From Plasmopara viticola (Eukaryota > Oomycota > Peronosporomycetes > Peronosporales > Peronosporaceae), in NCBI GenBank assembly GCA_001695595.3, contig MBPM02000006.1, forward strand, positions 496,001-560,000: a DNA stretch of 64,000 nucleotides, read 5' to 3'. The notes under the pieces are model-generated. The model did no database searches. It was not told where the DNA came from and saw only the letters and a program-made list of their open reading frames with translations. The first letter of the stretch is position 1; each line of letters opens with the position of its first letter. Position numbers and translations under genes: made by a program. This document shows positions 1 through 11,500 of this stretch, piece after piece.

Positions 1-141
1 GCTCTGCTTTGTGGGGGCCACGCCCTTGTTCTCGTCCAGCCAACGTGTCATTCATAACGAAGTCTTTCTTTTCTTCTTTGTGTTTTTTTACCCACGACTT
101 TTACACTTACAGCAACGTACTCGGAAGACCGTGCAGCACGA

Positions 142-1248
142 ATGGCGTACGCGTCAAAGGTGCGCGCGGAGCGTATTAACACGACATTGAAACTGGACCT
201 CTCAGTGAAACAGATTGGGTTGGAGAATTGTAATGCGATGACGCGAGATGAAAAAGAAGTATTGGAACGCGCTTTAAGTGCGAGTGGTGACATGGAATTA
301 TTCCGTACTGTCGCAATCCCCTTTGCTGACCTCAAGCTTAAGGAAATTGTGGCCAAGACACCGAATGGTGAGGTGTTAGTGGGGGAGTATCACCAAACCA
401 ACGTCGTCGTGAAACGGTTAGCCCAGTCGTGCCTTACCGCTGAAGGTCTTGCGGTATTTAAAAGCAAAGTAGAGTTGCTAGCATGTCTTCGGCATCCCAA
501 TATTGTATTGTTTATTGGTGCCACTTTTGACAATTTATCAAATGTTGGCCTTGTGATGGAATATCTCGAACGTGGCGACGTATTGTCGTTGCTACGTAGT
601 CCGATTGCATTGGCGTGGAGCGATCCACTATTGAAGATTGCGACGGATGTAGCCCAAGGCGTCTCGTATCTGCACAATTGTGACCCCCCGTTGGTGCATC
701 GCGACCTCAAGTCGTCCAATTTATTGTGTACGCGCACCTATTCGTGCAAAGTGTCGGATTTTGGCGAATCAAAACAGCAGTTGCGACCTGGCAAGTTATT
801 TAGTACGATTGTGGGTACACCATATTGGTTGGCCCCCGAGATACTTCGGGAAGAGCGCTATGATACGCAAGTGGACTGTTACAGCTTTGGGGTTATTCTC
901 GTGGAGCTCGAGACACGACGGGAACCCTATCATGACGTGCCTAAGGACTATACCACCATTGACATTATGATGGGGGTCTCGCGCGGTGACTTGCGACCAA
1001 CTATACCACCCACTTGCTCTCCCAACCGGTGCAAACTTATCGTGCGTTGCTTAGACCCTGATCCGAAACGTCGACCAAAGATGACGGAGATTCTATACGC
1101 CTTGCAGCACGAGGTGCGCCAAGAACTGCTGGACCAGAATTCTACCGACGTCATTAGCGATAAACGCCGGATGGTGCTGATGCAGCAGCATCAGCGGCTC
1201 AATCGGCGTGGGTTACAAGACCTTATGCGAGCACATGGCGACAATTAG
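142..1248 (+). CDS. TKL-family serine/threonine protein kinase (5' end uncertain)
   Basis: Predicted cytosolic protein kinase of the tyrosine-kinase-like group that phosphorylates Ser/Thr on unknown substrates. The 368-residue frame has the lysine of a VVVK motif near residue 91, HPNIV near 118-122, the catalytic HRDLKSSN loop at 186-193, DFG at 206-208, and GTPYWLAPE in the activation segment. The glycine-rich loop is not canonical: only scattered glycines occur where GxGxxG is expected. The ATG at 142 is the first in frame, but the frame is open back to a stop at 55-57. A 68-bp intron (45-112, donor GTGTCA, acceptor CTTACAG) would join bases 1-44 in frame, so the real N-terminus may lie outside the window. 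Kinase identity is sure; the start is not. Confidence 0.85.
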   Translation: MAYASKVRAERINTTLKLDLSVKQIGLENCNAMTRDEKEVLERALSASGDMELFRTVAIPFADLKLKEIVAKTPNGEVLVGEYHQTNVVVKRLAQSCLTAEGLAVFKSKVELLACLRHPNIVLFIGATFDNLSNVGLVMEYLERGDVLSLLRSPIALAWSDPLLKIATDVAQGVSYLHNCDPPLVHRDLKSSNLLCTRTYSCKVSDFGESKQQLRPGKLFSTIVGTPYWLAPEILREERYDTQVDCYSFGVILVELETRREPYHDVPKDYTTIDIMMGVSRGDLRPTIPPTCSPNRCKLIVRCLDPDPKRRPKMTEILYALQHEVRQELLDQNSTDVISDKRRMVLMQQHQRLNRRGLQDLMRAHGDN

Positions 1249-2033
1249 TCATGGTTGCCATTTCGAAAAGTATTAATACTAAATATATATCTCTTTTTAT
1301 CTACATGTAATGGATGTATTGGATTTGGACAGATAAGGGATGAAAAATGTTCCAAAGCAGTAAAATTTAGAATATGCTTTAAAGATACGGCCGGTTCGAT
1401 CTTGCCGCTTCTTCCTACGACCCTCCCACTTCATGGCGTCGAAGCAACGTATTGTTGTTCACAAAATAGTTAGTTACAACATGTGGGTTCGCGCCTGAGC
1501 GACCGAATGTCGTGAACTCGATTGTTACACTACCGTTTTACAGAAACAGACGAGTTCCCCGTAATCAGACAGTAACCGCTGTGTATCTTTGTAAAGCAAC
1601 ACTTACGGTAGAGACGTCCTAAAAAAGTAGTAATCTTCATGTCTATGATAAATACCTGAAAAGAGTAGTATACTCATAGACCGAGTAATGTTATCGTCAA
1701 GAAAACTAAAACAAAGCGTCCTTAATTTCAATCGTAAGGAAACGTGCACGACGCAAGAAACTCGCGCGTGTTGGTCTGCTTAAACAACATGCAACTACCA
1801 CTCGGTTGCAGCCAATTCCGTGGTCTCGACAAACGTTAAGTACTAACTTGTTGACCTTCGTCGGGTCGATGAATAACTTAAATATACCGCACACGCTTGC
1901 CATTAGGGAATAGAAGCGTTGGGCACAACGAGCACAACAGGCGTGGGAAGGAAAACACATGGAGTTGGCACATGTACTACGGCAAATACCGCGCGTCGCG
2001 GTCGTGGAAGCTTGAAAGCGCGTTGCAATGCCC
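1249..2033. other. Intergenic, no supported gene
   Basis: This stretch separates the convergent kinase and PH-domain genes. A 66-codon ATG-started frame on the minus strand (about 1706-1903) resembles nothing I know. No repeat or RNA gene is visible. Confidence 0.5.
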
Positions 2034-2906
2034 TTAGTCCACCACAGTGCTTAGCGCCTCTATCCACAAGTGCATCTCGTCTTGTGACCTTGCCTTGCAC
2101 ATGAGCATTTTCGTCATTTTGCCCGCAGACGTCGACACGGAAAACTCACACGTGGCTTCGCTGAGTTTCTCGGCACTCGTCACGTACGCGCGACTCAGTG
2201 GCACTGCCCACGCATCCTCTGTGTCATAGACGGTAAACATGTTGCCCTGCATGACACAAAACCGTGCTCGTTTCGACTTGCGGTCTCCTACTTCGAGCCA
2301 TCCACTTTTGTCGACAATATTGCATTGTACATCGAGCTCGGAATCCGAGTACCCGATCGAAACGGTCGACGACGCGGTACTCGTGGAACTCGTATTCAAC
2401 GACTCTTGACGCTTCGCCAGCACTGCGGCTTCATTCAATCGATCGACCCACTGCGTACACAACGTCTCGTTCTTGGCACGCACGTCAATGATCTTGCCAC
2501 TCACGGCGTAGACTTTGAAGGCAATCTTGGACTTTTGGGACGTCTCGACGTGCGCGACCCGCACGGCGCCTGCCGGCGTCGAGTCGCTCTTGGTCGTAAA
2601 CAAATTATCGCCCTGGATCGGCAGCAACGACGACTCCGAGACGAATTGGTCGGTCGGAAACGTATCGTAGTACGTCAACAGGGCGCCATCGAGCACAAAG
2701 TGCTGGTTCCGCCACTTGGAAAACCGCCCGCTTTTTTTCCAGAGCCAGCCGTGGAATTTCTCACCCGACGTTTTGCGACCAAAGTGCATGGCCGACCCTT
2801 GCGTGCTTTGGACGAGCATTTCAATGTCGACGTTTAAACCAGGAATGGTCACACCCCCTTGACCAAGGCCATTGGCGCGGCGTGAAGGATTCGTGCGATG
2901 GTTCAT
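2034..2906 (-). CDS. Tandem PH-domain protein
   Basis: Predicted adaptor that binds phosphoinositides or membranes. With the ATG at 2906 the protein has 290 residues. Two pleckstrin-homology domains are readable. The first, at about residues 50-164, opens with GWLWKKSGRFSKWR, has the beta-strand FVLDGALLTYYD, and ends in the C-terminal helix motif QWVDRLNEA. The second, at about 199-287, opens with GWLEVGDRKSKRARFCV and closes with the helix MHLWIEAL. A serine/threonine-rich linker separates them. The frame is open upstream to about 3068 without an ATG, so 2906 is the first possible methionine unless a spliced exon lies further upstream. Lipid specificity cannot be read. Confidence 0.75.
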   Translation of the reverse strand: MNHRTNPSRRANGLGQGGVTIPGLNVDIEMLVQSTQGSAMHFGRKTSGEKFHGWLWKKSGRFSKWRNQHFVLDGALLTYYDTFPTDQFVSESSLLPIQGDNLFTTKSDSTPAGAVRVAHVETSQKSKIAFKVYAVSGKIIDVRAKNETLCTQWVDRLNEAAVLAKRQESLNTSSTSTASSTVSIGYSDSELDVQCNIVDKSGWLEVGDRKSKRARFCVMQGNMFTVYDTEDAWAVPLSRAYVTSAEKLSEATCEFSVSTSAGKMTKMLMCKARSQDEMHLWIEALSTVVD

Positions 2907-4850
2907 GGGACGGGCACCTCGGCTTTTGCTGCTTGCGTCCAGAGTGAGTCGTTGGCAAGTCGCGAAGCCTGTGTTACTGCTACGCTTGGAACACTCGTGA
3001 GCGTTTCTTACAATCGTGCACTGTGCCTCGCTGCCAGGGTTTACCAAAGTGGAACGGTGCCTGGACACTCACTACCTTCACGCCGGTAAAAGTCAGCTCA
3101 CTCACTGGCTCTCTTTGCTCACGGTTTTTGTTGTTGGTGTAATTTATTGAATCGGGAACGTGTGGTCCACTCCCACCCGAACGTGGCTTAAAAATGCGCG
3201 TCTATACCTACTCGCCTTTTTTGTGTCCATAACGAGGTTTTAGTCACTTAGTGCATTCATTGCGAATCTGATGGGACGGATGCGACAAGAGCGAGAAAGT
3301 TGTGACTAACTTTTTACCCTCTGCGTAGTGATTGCACCGATGATAGTCGGTGATGCGTTGGATACCAGTACTGAAAGTCGTGCGGTGCCAATTTGCTGCG
3401 ATTTGTTCGATACGACTGAATTTATTGTTAATTTCGGGAAAAGACATTTACCTCATGCTGTTATAAACGCAAGTTTTCTTTAAAAATTACTACAGTGCCG
3501 TTTGAAAGTAGTAAAACCTCCCTCTCTGCCATAGGCAGGCTGCTGGGTCACCAAAATGCATATGTCGGCCCAGTGTGGCTTGATTAGTTTTACAAGAATT
3601 TAAAGTTCATTGGCCGTGCTTATACAAAGAGACGTTAACACGAGTGACAAACTGGTGCAGTGTTGTCCTCGCGTTCTGCGTCGTTAGATATAGTCGGAGA
3701 TGAAAGGAAGGACGCAACGAGCAAAGCCCGGCAGAATTGACTGGAGCCTCCAATACGTGCCGGTCGCGCCACGTGTGGATAATATTAGTTATGGCAGTTG
3801 CACGGCATTTTGCTACTAAATTACTGACTACAATGAGCTAAATCAATAATCTTAACTTTATACGATCTGTCGCATGTACCTCAAACATCAAATGCTTGAC
3901 ATTTCGTAGGGGCTACTATGGTAATGTTGTCAAATCAGAGAGTTGTTCAGATTAGAATGTCCTGACGTCCATTACCAATACATCTATGGAGAGATGCTTG
4001 GTAACATTTGAATGTCGTGTTCAGCATTAACGTACATGCATTTTAGAGGAAATGTACAGCCAGTTATCTCCAGCTATCAAGTTGCATGTACGATAAAGCT
4101 AGAATAAATATTGTAACGTCGTATGGAGCAATTGTGGTATTGTACATGTCTTAGAAGCAGTAACTCGCCGTCTCTCATTGACATTGTCTATCGCTACTGT
4201 CAAATGTTGGCCTATCTCTAAAATGTGAAAATAACTTCGCAATTGAGAGAAAAATAAGGCAAAAACGGTACAATGATATGCAGCATAGTAACTTCCTGTC
4301 ACATTAATACTCAAAGATACAGAGTTCATGCTGCACTTTTTTATTTAAAGCACTATCTCATGCAACATACACGCTCTTCAGACTTTAACCACGTTCTTGC
4401 TATATTTGCGGACTACCGGGTGAGTGGCGTGCCCTTCCATGGAGCCGGCAAAAAGCCAGCTTTGACTTTTGCACAGTGAGAGAATTCGAAAGAAATAATG
4501 CTGCCACCATTGTGCGATTGGTCGAAAATCAAGACTCAGCGGTTGAATGATTTATACTCACTTACATATGCTTTTTATTCAGTTTTATCTCCTCAAAAAC
4601 CAGAAAAAGTAAATGATCGATCGCTACGTCTTTCAGATGCTGTGCCCCCGTCATTCCTGGTAGCACTCGTGATGCCTATGCCCATACGTTTACCTAAACC
4701 CTCATAAAAATAGTTTTGGGATGAATCGTACAGCTACTCCTCATCTGTCATACACGCAGCAAGCATAGTTTTCAATTTCTAATATATACCTAATTAATCA
4801 GTTTTAAAAATTTTATAGAGAAAAATTGGGAATATAAAAGGATATACCAT
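2907..4850. other. Gene-poor AT-rich DNA
   Basis: Upstream region of the PH gene followed by AT-rich sequence. A 67-codon ATG frame on the minus strand (3244-3447) has no recognisable features. Nothing else is supported here. Confidence 0.5.
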
Positions 4851-4862
4851 ATATAATAGGTA

Positions 4863-5194
4863 ATGTATTGTATTGTATTGTATTACGTTATCGCGTTGCC
4901 AAGTTATACACGTGCTAGGCTCAGTCTGGCTAGTCCTCGGCATAAAGTGGTGTCCGCTTACGTCGGGTCTCGTTCGGCGGGCAGTGCAGCCAGCACCGAG
5001 GTCGTGAGGGTCTTCCATTATTTCTTTAGCTCTGATTTGGTAAGAGCCCAGGTGGCGCCCTGGTGCTGGAGACCGTCGCGTCGAGGGTGAGACTCGTTAG
5101 AGACCTGCAGATGCCCGAGAGCACCTGCCCGAAGCGCGCGAGCATTTAGCCCCCGCGCTTCGAAGGAGGGCATCACCCCGACCTTTTCCGAAGC
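4863..5194 (-). mobile_element. Short non-autonomous LINE derivative, copy 1
   Basis: A 332-bp insertion flanked by the perfect 12-bp direct repeat ATATAATAGGTA at 4851-4862 and 5195-5206. Read on the minus strand, it starts with TTCGGAAAAGG, carries the 5' leader of the longer LINE at 23242-24387, then part of that element's reverse-transcriptase 3' end, and finishes in a (TACAA)n tail. The central coding region is missing. Its internal junctions match those of the copy at 24417-24746, so both come from one already-deleted parent. Both element ends are retained, so this is not an ordinary 5'-truncated LINE. Confidence 0.85.
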
Positions 5195-5206
5195 ATATAA
5201 TAGGTA

Positions 5207-8200
5207 TGATAGTTTTATGTTAGGTAGTACTCAGGCACAAGCCTCAATGCTCCCGGCGGGAGCGCCGATCGGGAAGGTTATGCCCGCATTGAGCCTTCTC
5301 TTTTTAGAAAAAGAATGAAGTACCTCAATAAATAACTCAGTGCTATATCTCGTTCTGTTGCATATTTCGTTTCATTAAGATCAGAATTAGTCATACCTCC
5401 ACGCCTCCTCTGTGCCAGGTGCTGGGTGATCTCTGCACGCCTGCTAGTAATTTGAATCCAATCTCACGCATGCGCAAGAAGCCTGCCCCGTAGGTTCTAC
5501 GTCTTTCCTTCATCTATTCAACGCGCGGTATGCGCTGCTCGGGAAGTTCGCTCATTTTTAAAAGCTTGGAATAACAGTTGCATTTCAAAGGCATTCTACT
5601 TTTAAACAACTGTCACTCGAGCCCAGAACATCACGGTTTCCGGAATTACCAGCGGTACCGCCTACTGAAGGGATAAAACTTAAGGCTACACCATTGACGA
5701 AAAGCTCTTACTTTCGGGCTGATAGAGCGAAAGCGTCCATCAAAACAGTCTCGGCCACCAACACGTGCGCGTTGTGATTGTAATCCTATATAAGATAAAC
5801 CAAGCATAGAGCTGGGCACTCATCAGTAAGATTACCATACCTGATTGTTTCGTGTACTGGAAGCACATATGGGAAACAGCTGAGAACGATCTTTTTGGCG
5901 ACTTATGAGGTACACTTGCGTGTTTGCGAGCAAGAGCAGCCCGAATTCATGAAGTTTTTCAAGAAAATCGAGCGACAGTCGCATTAAGAATAGCACGCGT
6001 TAACGCTGGTAAATTTGAAAGATTGCTGGATTAATATATGTCATACCTTGTTCGCCATGGGCTTTCGTAAAACATTGTGCCAATCGCCCAGCTGTTTGCT
6101 AGACCACTTAGATAGGCAGCACGCTCGTGGCGAGCTTCTGATCACCTTAAATTAGAGCCGCCCAAGTTCTCTTTTGTTCCAGATTATCTCTCTTTGTATC
6201 ACTAATGATCAACTCAATTGGTTATCAAGATATGGCAGTAGCTGTGTTTTCTCTAAGATTATTGTCGAAGGTTATCATTGTGCATAACCAATCAAATAAA
6301 GATCTTTGGGTATCTACTAGTTGATCTGACCATCTTTTATAACAATGGTCACATTCTTTGAAATGTTCAAATGGAAAATTGAGGATCTGTCTTGAAAAGC
6401 AGGACATGGTCGAATGAAAAGTGTTTAATGCATATTAGTATAAATCACTAAGTGCAACATTTTAGCGGAGAAACATAGTTGAGGCGTCAGGTAATTCAAT
6501 CCTTTGTCACTTAATAATGCGCCAAACGCGTTACCACGCCTCTTATAGAGCCACAAGCATAACAAATTGACGGTCTCTTTTGAGCTAAGCTGCCGGTAAC
6601 TCTCTCACACACGAGGTTGCAGTCATCGTCTTATAGGATAGAGTTTGCGCTGGAACGGTCCGAGCTTAGGCACTCCTTCTATATAACGCTTTTCTTAACA
6701 GACTATAAAAATTGCCCTGAATGCTAAGTCTACCTTTCCGGCGGCACGGGTGGAAAAATTTGCACAGCCAACGTCCTCCGGATAGCCTGATCTTCATCGA
6801 TCTCGACAATGCTGCTACGAAAGGGGTTGACTTTCGAGCTGCAGGCTAGAGTACGGGCACCCGTTCCTTCATCTGTTTAAATATCATCATCTGCAATTAG
6901 TGTTCCCCACCAAGGCTCAAACACTGGTACGCCACGAAAAATTATAAGCACACGGTGGCCCGATAGATACTACATAATTCAGTCGAGAATTAGATAGGAT
7001 TGAAGATCGACAGGGCTAAGCTCAAACATCCAATCTTCATAGCACAGACCATCTAGCTTGATATTTATTAAAGCAGCCGTACAGATTTATAGCGGTCATA
7101 GACTATTCTCGCTAACTTTGAGGTATTGGGCAACCAAGCCCGACAAAATACTATAAAGGAGTGAGCTTAATGGTAAGACTCAACGATTACATCACCCTGA
7201 CGTTGTCACGATTTGTTGAGCAAAGTTTTAGCTAGAGACCACAACAAATCTAGATATTAAGCTTTTTTAATATTGACAAAGCTGAGCACCGATTTATCTT
7301 CAACCTGAATATAAGACATGCTCTCATTCTATGTATGATTTGCCCAAAGGGCCACAAATTCTGAGTTGACGGAGGTCAAAGGCCTTGAGTACATCTCGCT
7401 TTGCTCCTCATGAAGCTTTGGCCAGTCACATATCCGCCAAAGTAGACATCAGGGCGCTGCAAGCGTGAGAGCTAGACCTAGTGTGTCGACGTGATCAATA
7501 ATAATTGTAAAAAACAAGCATCGATAGTATCGAGAATAACATTCTGAGCACAAGTTAGCCCGTAGCGTCTGAGCCAAGCTCGTAAACATCAAATTTTATT
7601 TCATGTTGGTGATGGCATCATTGGCTTTGGCCACGGCTGTGAGGGTGAAATCCTGCTAATGTATGTGTAGTGGAGCTTAATCTATTGAGCATTGCTCGTC
7701 GTAAACAGCATTCAATCTATGTAGTTTCGGTTCAAGGACGAGGTGTTTTGTGCGTTTCCTATCTGATAACTCTATTTCTAGAACTAGAGCAGTGATATGC
7801 AGCGCTCTTTAACGGGTGTCACTCCAGAGGTCGGTGCGATATAAGAAAATTCAAAACAAAGGTTGCTTTCCAAAAGAAGAAAAGAACGGTGACAAATGGC
7901 GCTTATGAGCAGCGCAGATCGTCTTGTTGTGGTAGATAGCGTCTGACGTAGACAGGTCTCTAAATGACAATATATCGGCTAAAAAAGTAACGGTTAAAGG
8001 CAAGATAGATTAAAAATCTACCAGCAAGCCCTGCTTGATTAAGATATAGTATTTATGGCAGAGATTGATGAGTCTTGTGGAGGCAGGGAAAACATCCCTC
8101 TTTTTCACTATTGATAAAAGCGGTAGGCAAAAAGAAAAAGTCCCGAGAATTTATCGAATCTCCGTATTAGCCTCTGATTAGTATGGTCACAAGACTTTCT

Positions 8201-8371
8201 TCCGACGTCACCACTAGATAGAGGTGTACGTTATATAAATCACCCAGATTTAAAAAAAATATATTGTATGACACGGCAAAATTTTAGAGGGGCAGCATGA
8301 CGTCACTGGCACGTTTCTTTGTGCAAAGGTCAAGGCAAAAATGGTCCCCATTTAAATGCATTTGTTTTGTA
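5207..8371. other. Gene-poor DNA with a GC-rich foldback near 5243-5293
   Basis: No gene is supported. Between 5243 and 5293 there is a GC-rich foldback: outer arms CTCAATGC and GCATTGAG enclose a second palindrome, GCTCCCG-G-CGGGAGC. An AATAAA occurs shortly downstream. The stretch 6725-6865 contains about 47 stop-free codons on the minus strand but no start codon or known motif. The rest is AT-rich and probably old repeat material. Confidence 0.4.
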
Positions 8372-8555
8372 AAAGCTTTACGTCACTCATCAGTGCTGAC
8401 ATATTGCTCGTGAAGTTGCTAGATCTGGAGCTCTTAAAAAAATTGATCAATGTATTGGATGATAAAGTTTACACCACTTGTTAGTGCCGACATATTGCTC
8501 GTAAAGTAGCTCGATCTGAAGTACTTAAGCAACTTTGATCAATGTATTCGAAGGT
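8372..8555. repeat. Diverged tandem duplication, period about 92 bp
   Basis: Two consecutive copies start near 8372 and 8464. Both contain GACATATTGCTCGT followed by AGNTCGATCTG-type sequence and end with TTGATCAATGTATT. They differ at many positions, so the duplication is old. No coding potential. Confidence 0.7.
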
Positions 8556-11500
8556 AGAGTAAAAATCCATTCCCAAGAAAATTCTCAAATTTCCGTCAAA
8601 AATTCGCACTCAGGTAAAGTAATTTGAGTAAGTAAGCATCAGTGACCATGACATGTACAATACCTTTACTCGAGAGACTTGACATAAAATTAGTGAAGAT
8701 TTACTTCAGCTAGTCTCAAGCGGTTTGCTAAGCGCAACCAATTTTAACATTTTGGTTCACAAAGACACGTTTGAGGAAAAGGTTAAAAGTGATCAAACAA
8801 GATAAAAAGCACTTAACAAAACGTAATTTTCTTCAATCGAGTCAAACTCAGGCGACGAGAACGCTGACTTAATCACATTATCGCTGTATTTAATTAACTG
8901 CGATAGCTTTTGAATGTTGCGCCACAATGAACTTAATGTCAATTAACTACAACCAGAGAATCCATTGTTAAAGTTACACGCAAAAACGCTATGATATCAC
9001 TAATTTACAAGCAAACGAACTTTTTAGACACCAAAAAATAAAAATGCGGGACGTACACATTGATTATAAGATTAAAAGCTTCCAAGAGTAAATTAATCTA
9101 CAGACAAAAATTTAGTCACCAAATTTAGCCATAATATTCATAGCTGGTATTTTTTGAATTGTAGTCTCTTATTTCTTAACACTGGTTATAACATCCAGAT
9201 ATCTCAAACATTGATTGGAGGATAGGAGAGAAATAAAGTGAAGCTGGTCGTGATCTTAGATGTTTTATAACATTAGCTCCATTATCTTGTATTTGATTAA
9301 AAGAAAGTCTACATGTTTGTACCGATCGTCAACTAAGGAGTCGCCGATAGACGGTGATTAAAAAGATCGCAACAAGAAGTCTTTCATCTTAAGACTTTAA
9401 TGGTAATATAGCGAGCAAGAAAAGATCACTGGTTATAGGTTCAGCAAAAATAATAATCTTTATAAGAAAGCATAGTTACTCGCGTCAGTACTGACAGCTA
9501 CTCTGAAGATCGTATTTCGATCCATACTCCATTGCTAACATGCTATTTCTAGCATAGTATATAGCCTCCAAAGGCATATATATATATATATCAATTGAAA
9601 TTCAATACTCGTTAACTGTGAGTGCTGTATAGGCAAATATTGTGAAGATCGCCTCGGTAGTTATTGAGTTCTAGTGGCAATGACTTGGTCTTTTTTTGAA
9701 TTCTTGGACATTTTCCCTTGGTCGGTGCATTCTCACTTGTTTGGAGAAAGTGTGGGGTGGAGTCAGCACGACTACTTAGTCATGGTCCTGGTTATTGTTG
9801 AAATCTTACACTTAGCAAACGATGGTAAACCTATGCAACCACCACATAAACTCTGCTCCAGTATTTCTGCTCAGCGGCGCTGATATATATACTATACTAT
9901 GCCGACCTATACATAGCGTCTATTGGTAGTGTTACGACGTCGTAGTTAGAACTGCTCTGGTACGCCAATCTTAGGGACGCTTGGCTGACTTTGAATGGTG
10001 ATGTAATGAGTGGTTCCTAAGCTTCAATGGTGGTATTAGGCCTATAAATATGTCAATGCAAATGCAAGACTAAAAAATCAACACTATCGGTGGTATCGTA
10101 TTTGTTTAAAGTATCAAAAAAGTGCAGCTCAACTGTGAACAGTCTACTACTTAGTTGCACGGTGATATAGAGATGTGGCTAATCTAGGTGACCTAGTGTG
10201 AAAGGTATCGAAGGAAGTAATGTCTCCTTAACGGCAGACATGTCTATGAAAAATGCCATTAGCGGGTACTATATTTTTTGGCTAGAGCCTCAAGCTGTCA
10301 ATAAAAAATGAGATGACACTTAAATTGTGAGTCACACACTAATAGGGTCGCATAGTTTTGCATGCGGGTTCAATAGATCCGCACGAAAAAGTGGGGAAAA
10401 TGTATACGACTTAAAAATGAAAACAAGTTACGTATCGGAATAAGATGCTTTAGGTGTCACAAAACGACCTCTTGTGACAATAAAAAGTTGTTAGAAGGAA
10501 CAATTGATAACTAAGCTGCTCCATTTGAAGGCGCTGCCAAACGTTTTAGTGGTACCATAATTCGAAGAGCTCGAATTTACTAAGCTAAAGGCTGGTTATA
10601 CCAAAAAGGTGGTGGTTTCAAAACTTAAACTTAAAAAAAAAATTGAGCCATTCACACAGCCTATATTGCGTTTGTGCTCAATGATCCTCACAAACTTTGA
10701 TTGTCTGATGTACTTTTTAGTACTAGCATACTTAAATACGGTTTTCAGACACTTGCCGAAAAGACAAAGTTGGGTATGGTATTTAAAATATTTTAAGCAT
10801 TGATGGCTTACCAATACCTATCTTACACATTAAGTGGCTAACATTAATGCTCTTTCAGGTTTAAAAAAAAAGTGGTACATTTGTTGACATATAATACTAG
10901 GTTGAGATGTCCTTTTTTGGCAACATGTCTTGTATAACGTACTGAATTTAAGCGATGATTACTACCGAATACGAGTGAAATCTCTCGCTTTACGGTCAAT
11001 ACAGCCGGCGGTATGCTTTGTAAAAACGCTAGTGGTACTATATAGACTATTGAGTGCCCCAGCGACGTGTAATTGCTCTGTCACATCACTCCTTTGACAA
11101 TCATGAAGGACTCAATTCATTTAGCCATTCTGAGGGTGACATGTTGCTAATGAAGGCCTAGCCAAATCATTTGTAGCAAGAATTAAGGTTATGCAAATCG
11201 GTTTGCCAGTATTGTATGTCATGAGAATCATCGACTGAAACATAAGCAGCCGTGAGATTTTTGTCGATCCCCTACAGCTAAAAGCCATTACAGCTTGTTT
11301 TATGCTATGTAAACGTGATTAAAATTACCCAGTTTGTTCCGCATACTTTAACTACGCAGCATCATAAATGCTCCGTTCGATAGTAAAATTATGAAGCTCA
11401 TTAATTTAGAACAACCCCTCCAGCGGGCTCCGGCTCTGGCTTTACTGGGTGTTTTCATAGACGTTAAGCCCTACTTGGGACAGCCCAGGCTATGCCATTG

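Noticed and set aside
1706..1903. 66-codon frame downstream of the PH gene
   Set aside because: Starts with ATG and has several cysteines, but resembles no family and could be chance in this composition.
3244..3447. 67-codon minus-strand frame upstream of the PH gene
   Set aside because: No recognisable domain and no splice join to the PH gene that I could support.
5219..5554. Possible solo LTR starting TGTTAGG
   Set aside because: A TG...CA pair with TTTTA-like flanks can be found, but the ends are not inverted repeats and no primer-binding site or second copy is visible.
6725..6865. 47-codon open stretch on the minus strand
   Set aside because: No start codon, no motif, too short to separate from chance.
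9577..9592. (AT)n run as a functional element
   Set aside because: An ordinary dinucleotide microsatellite.
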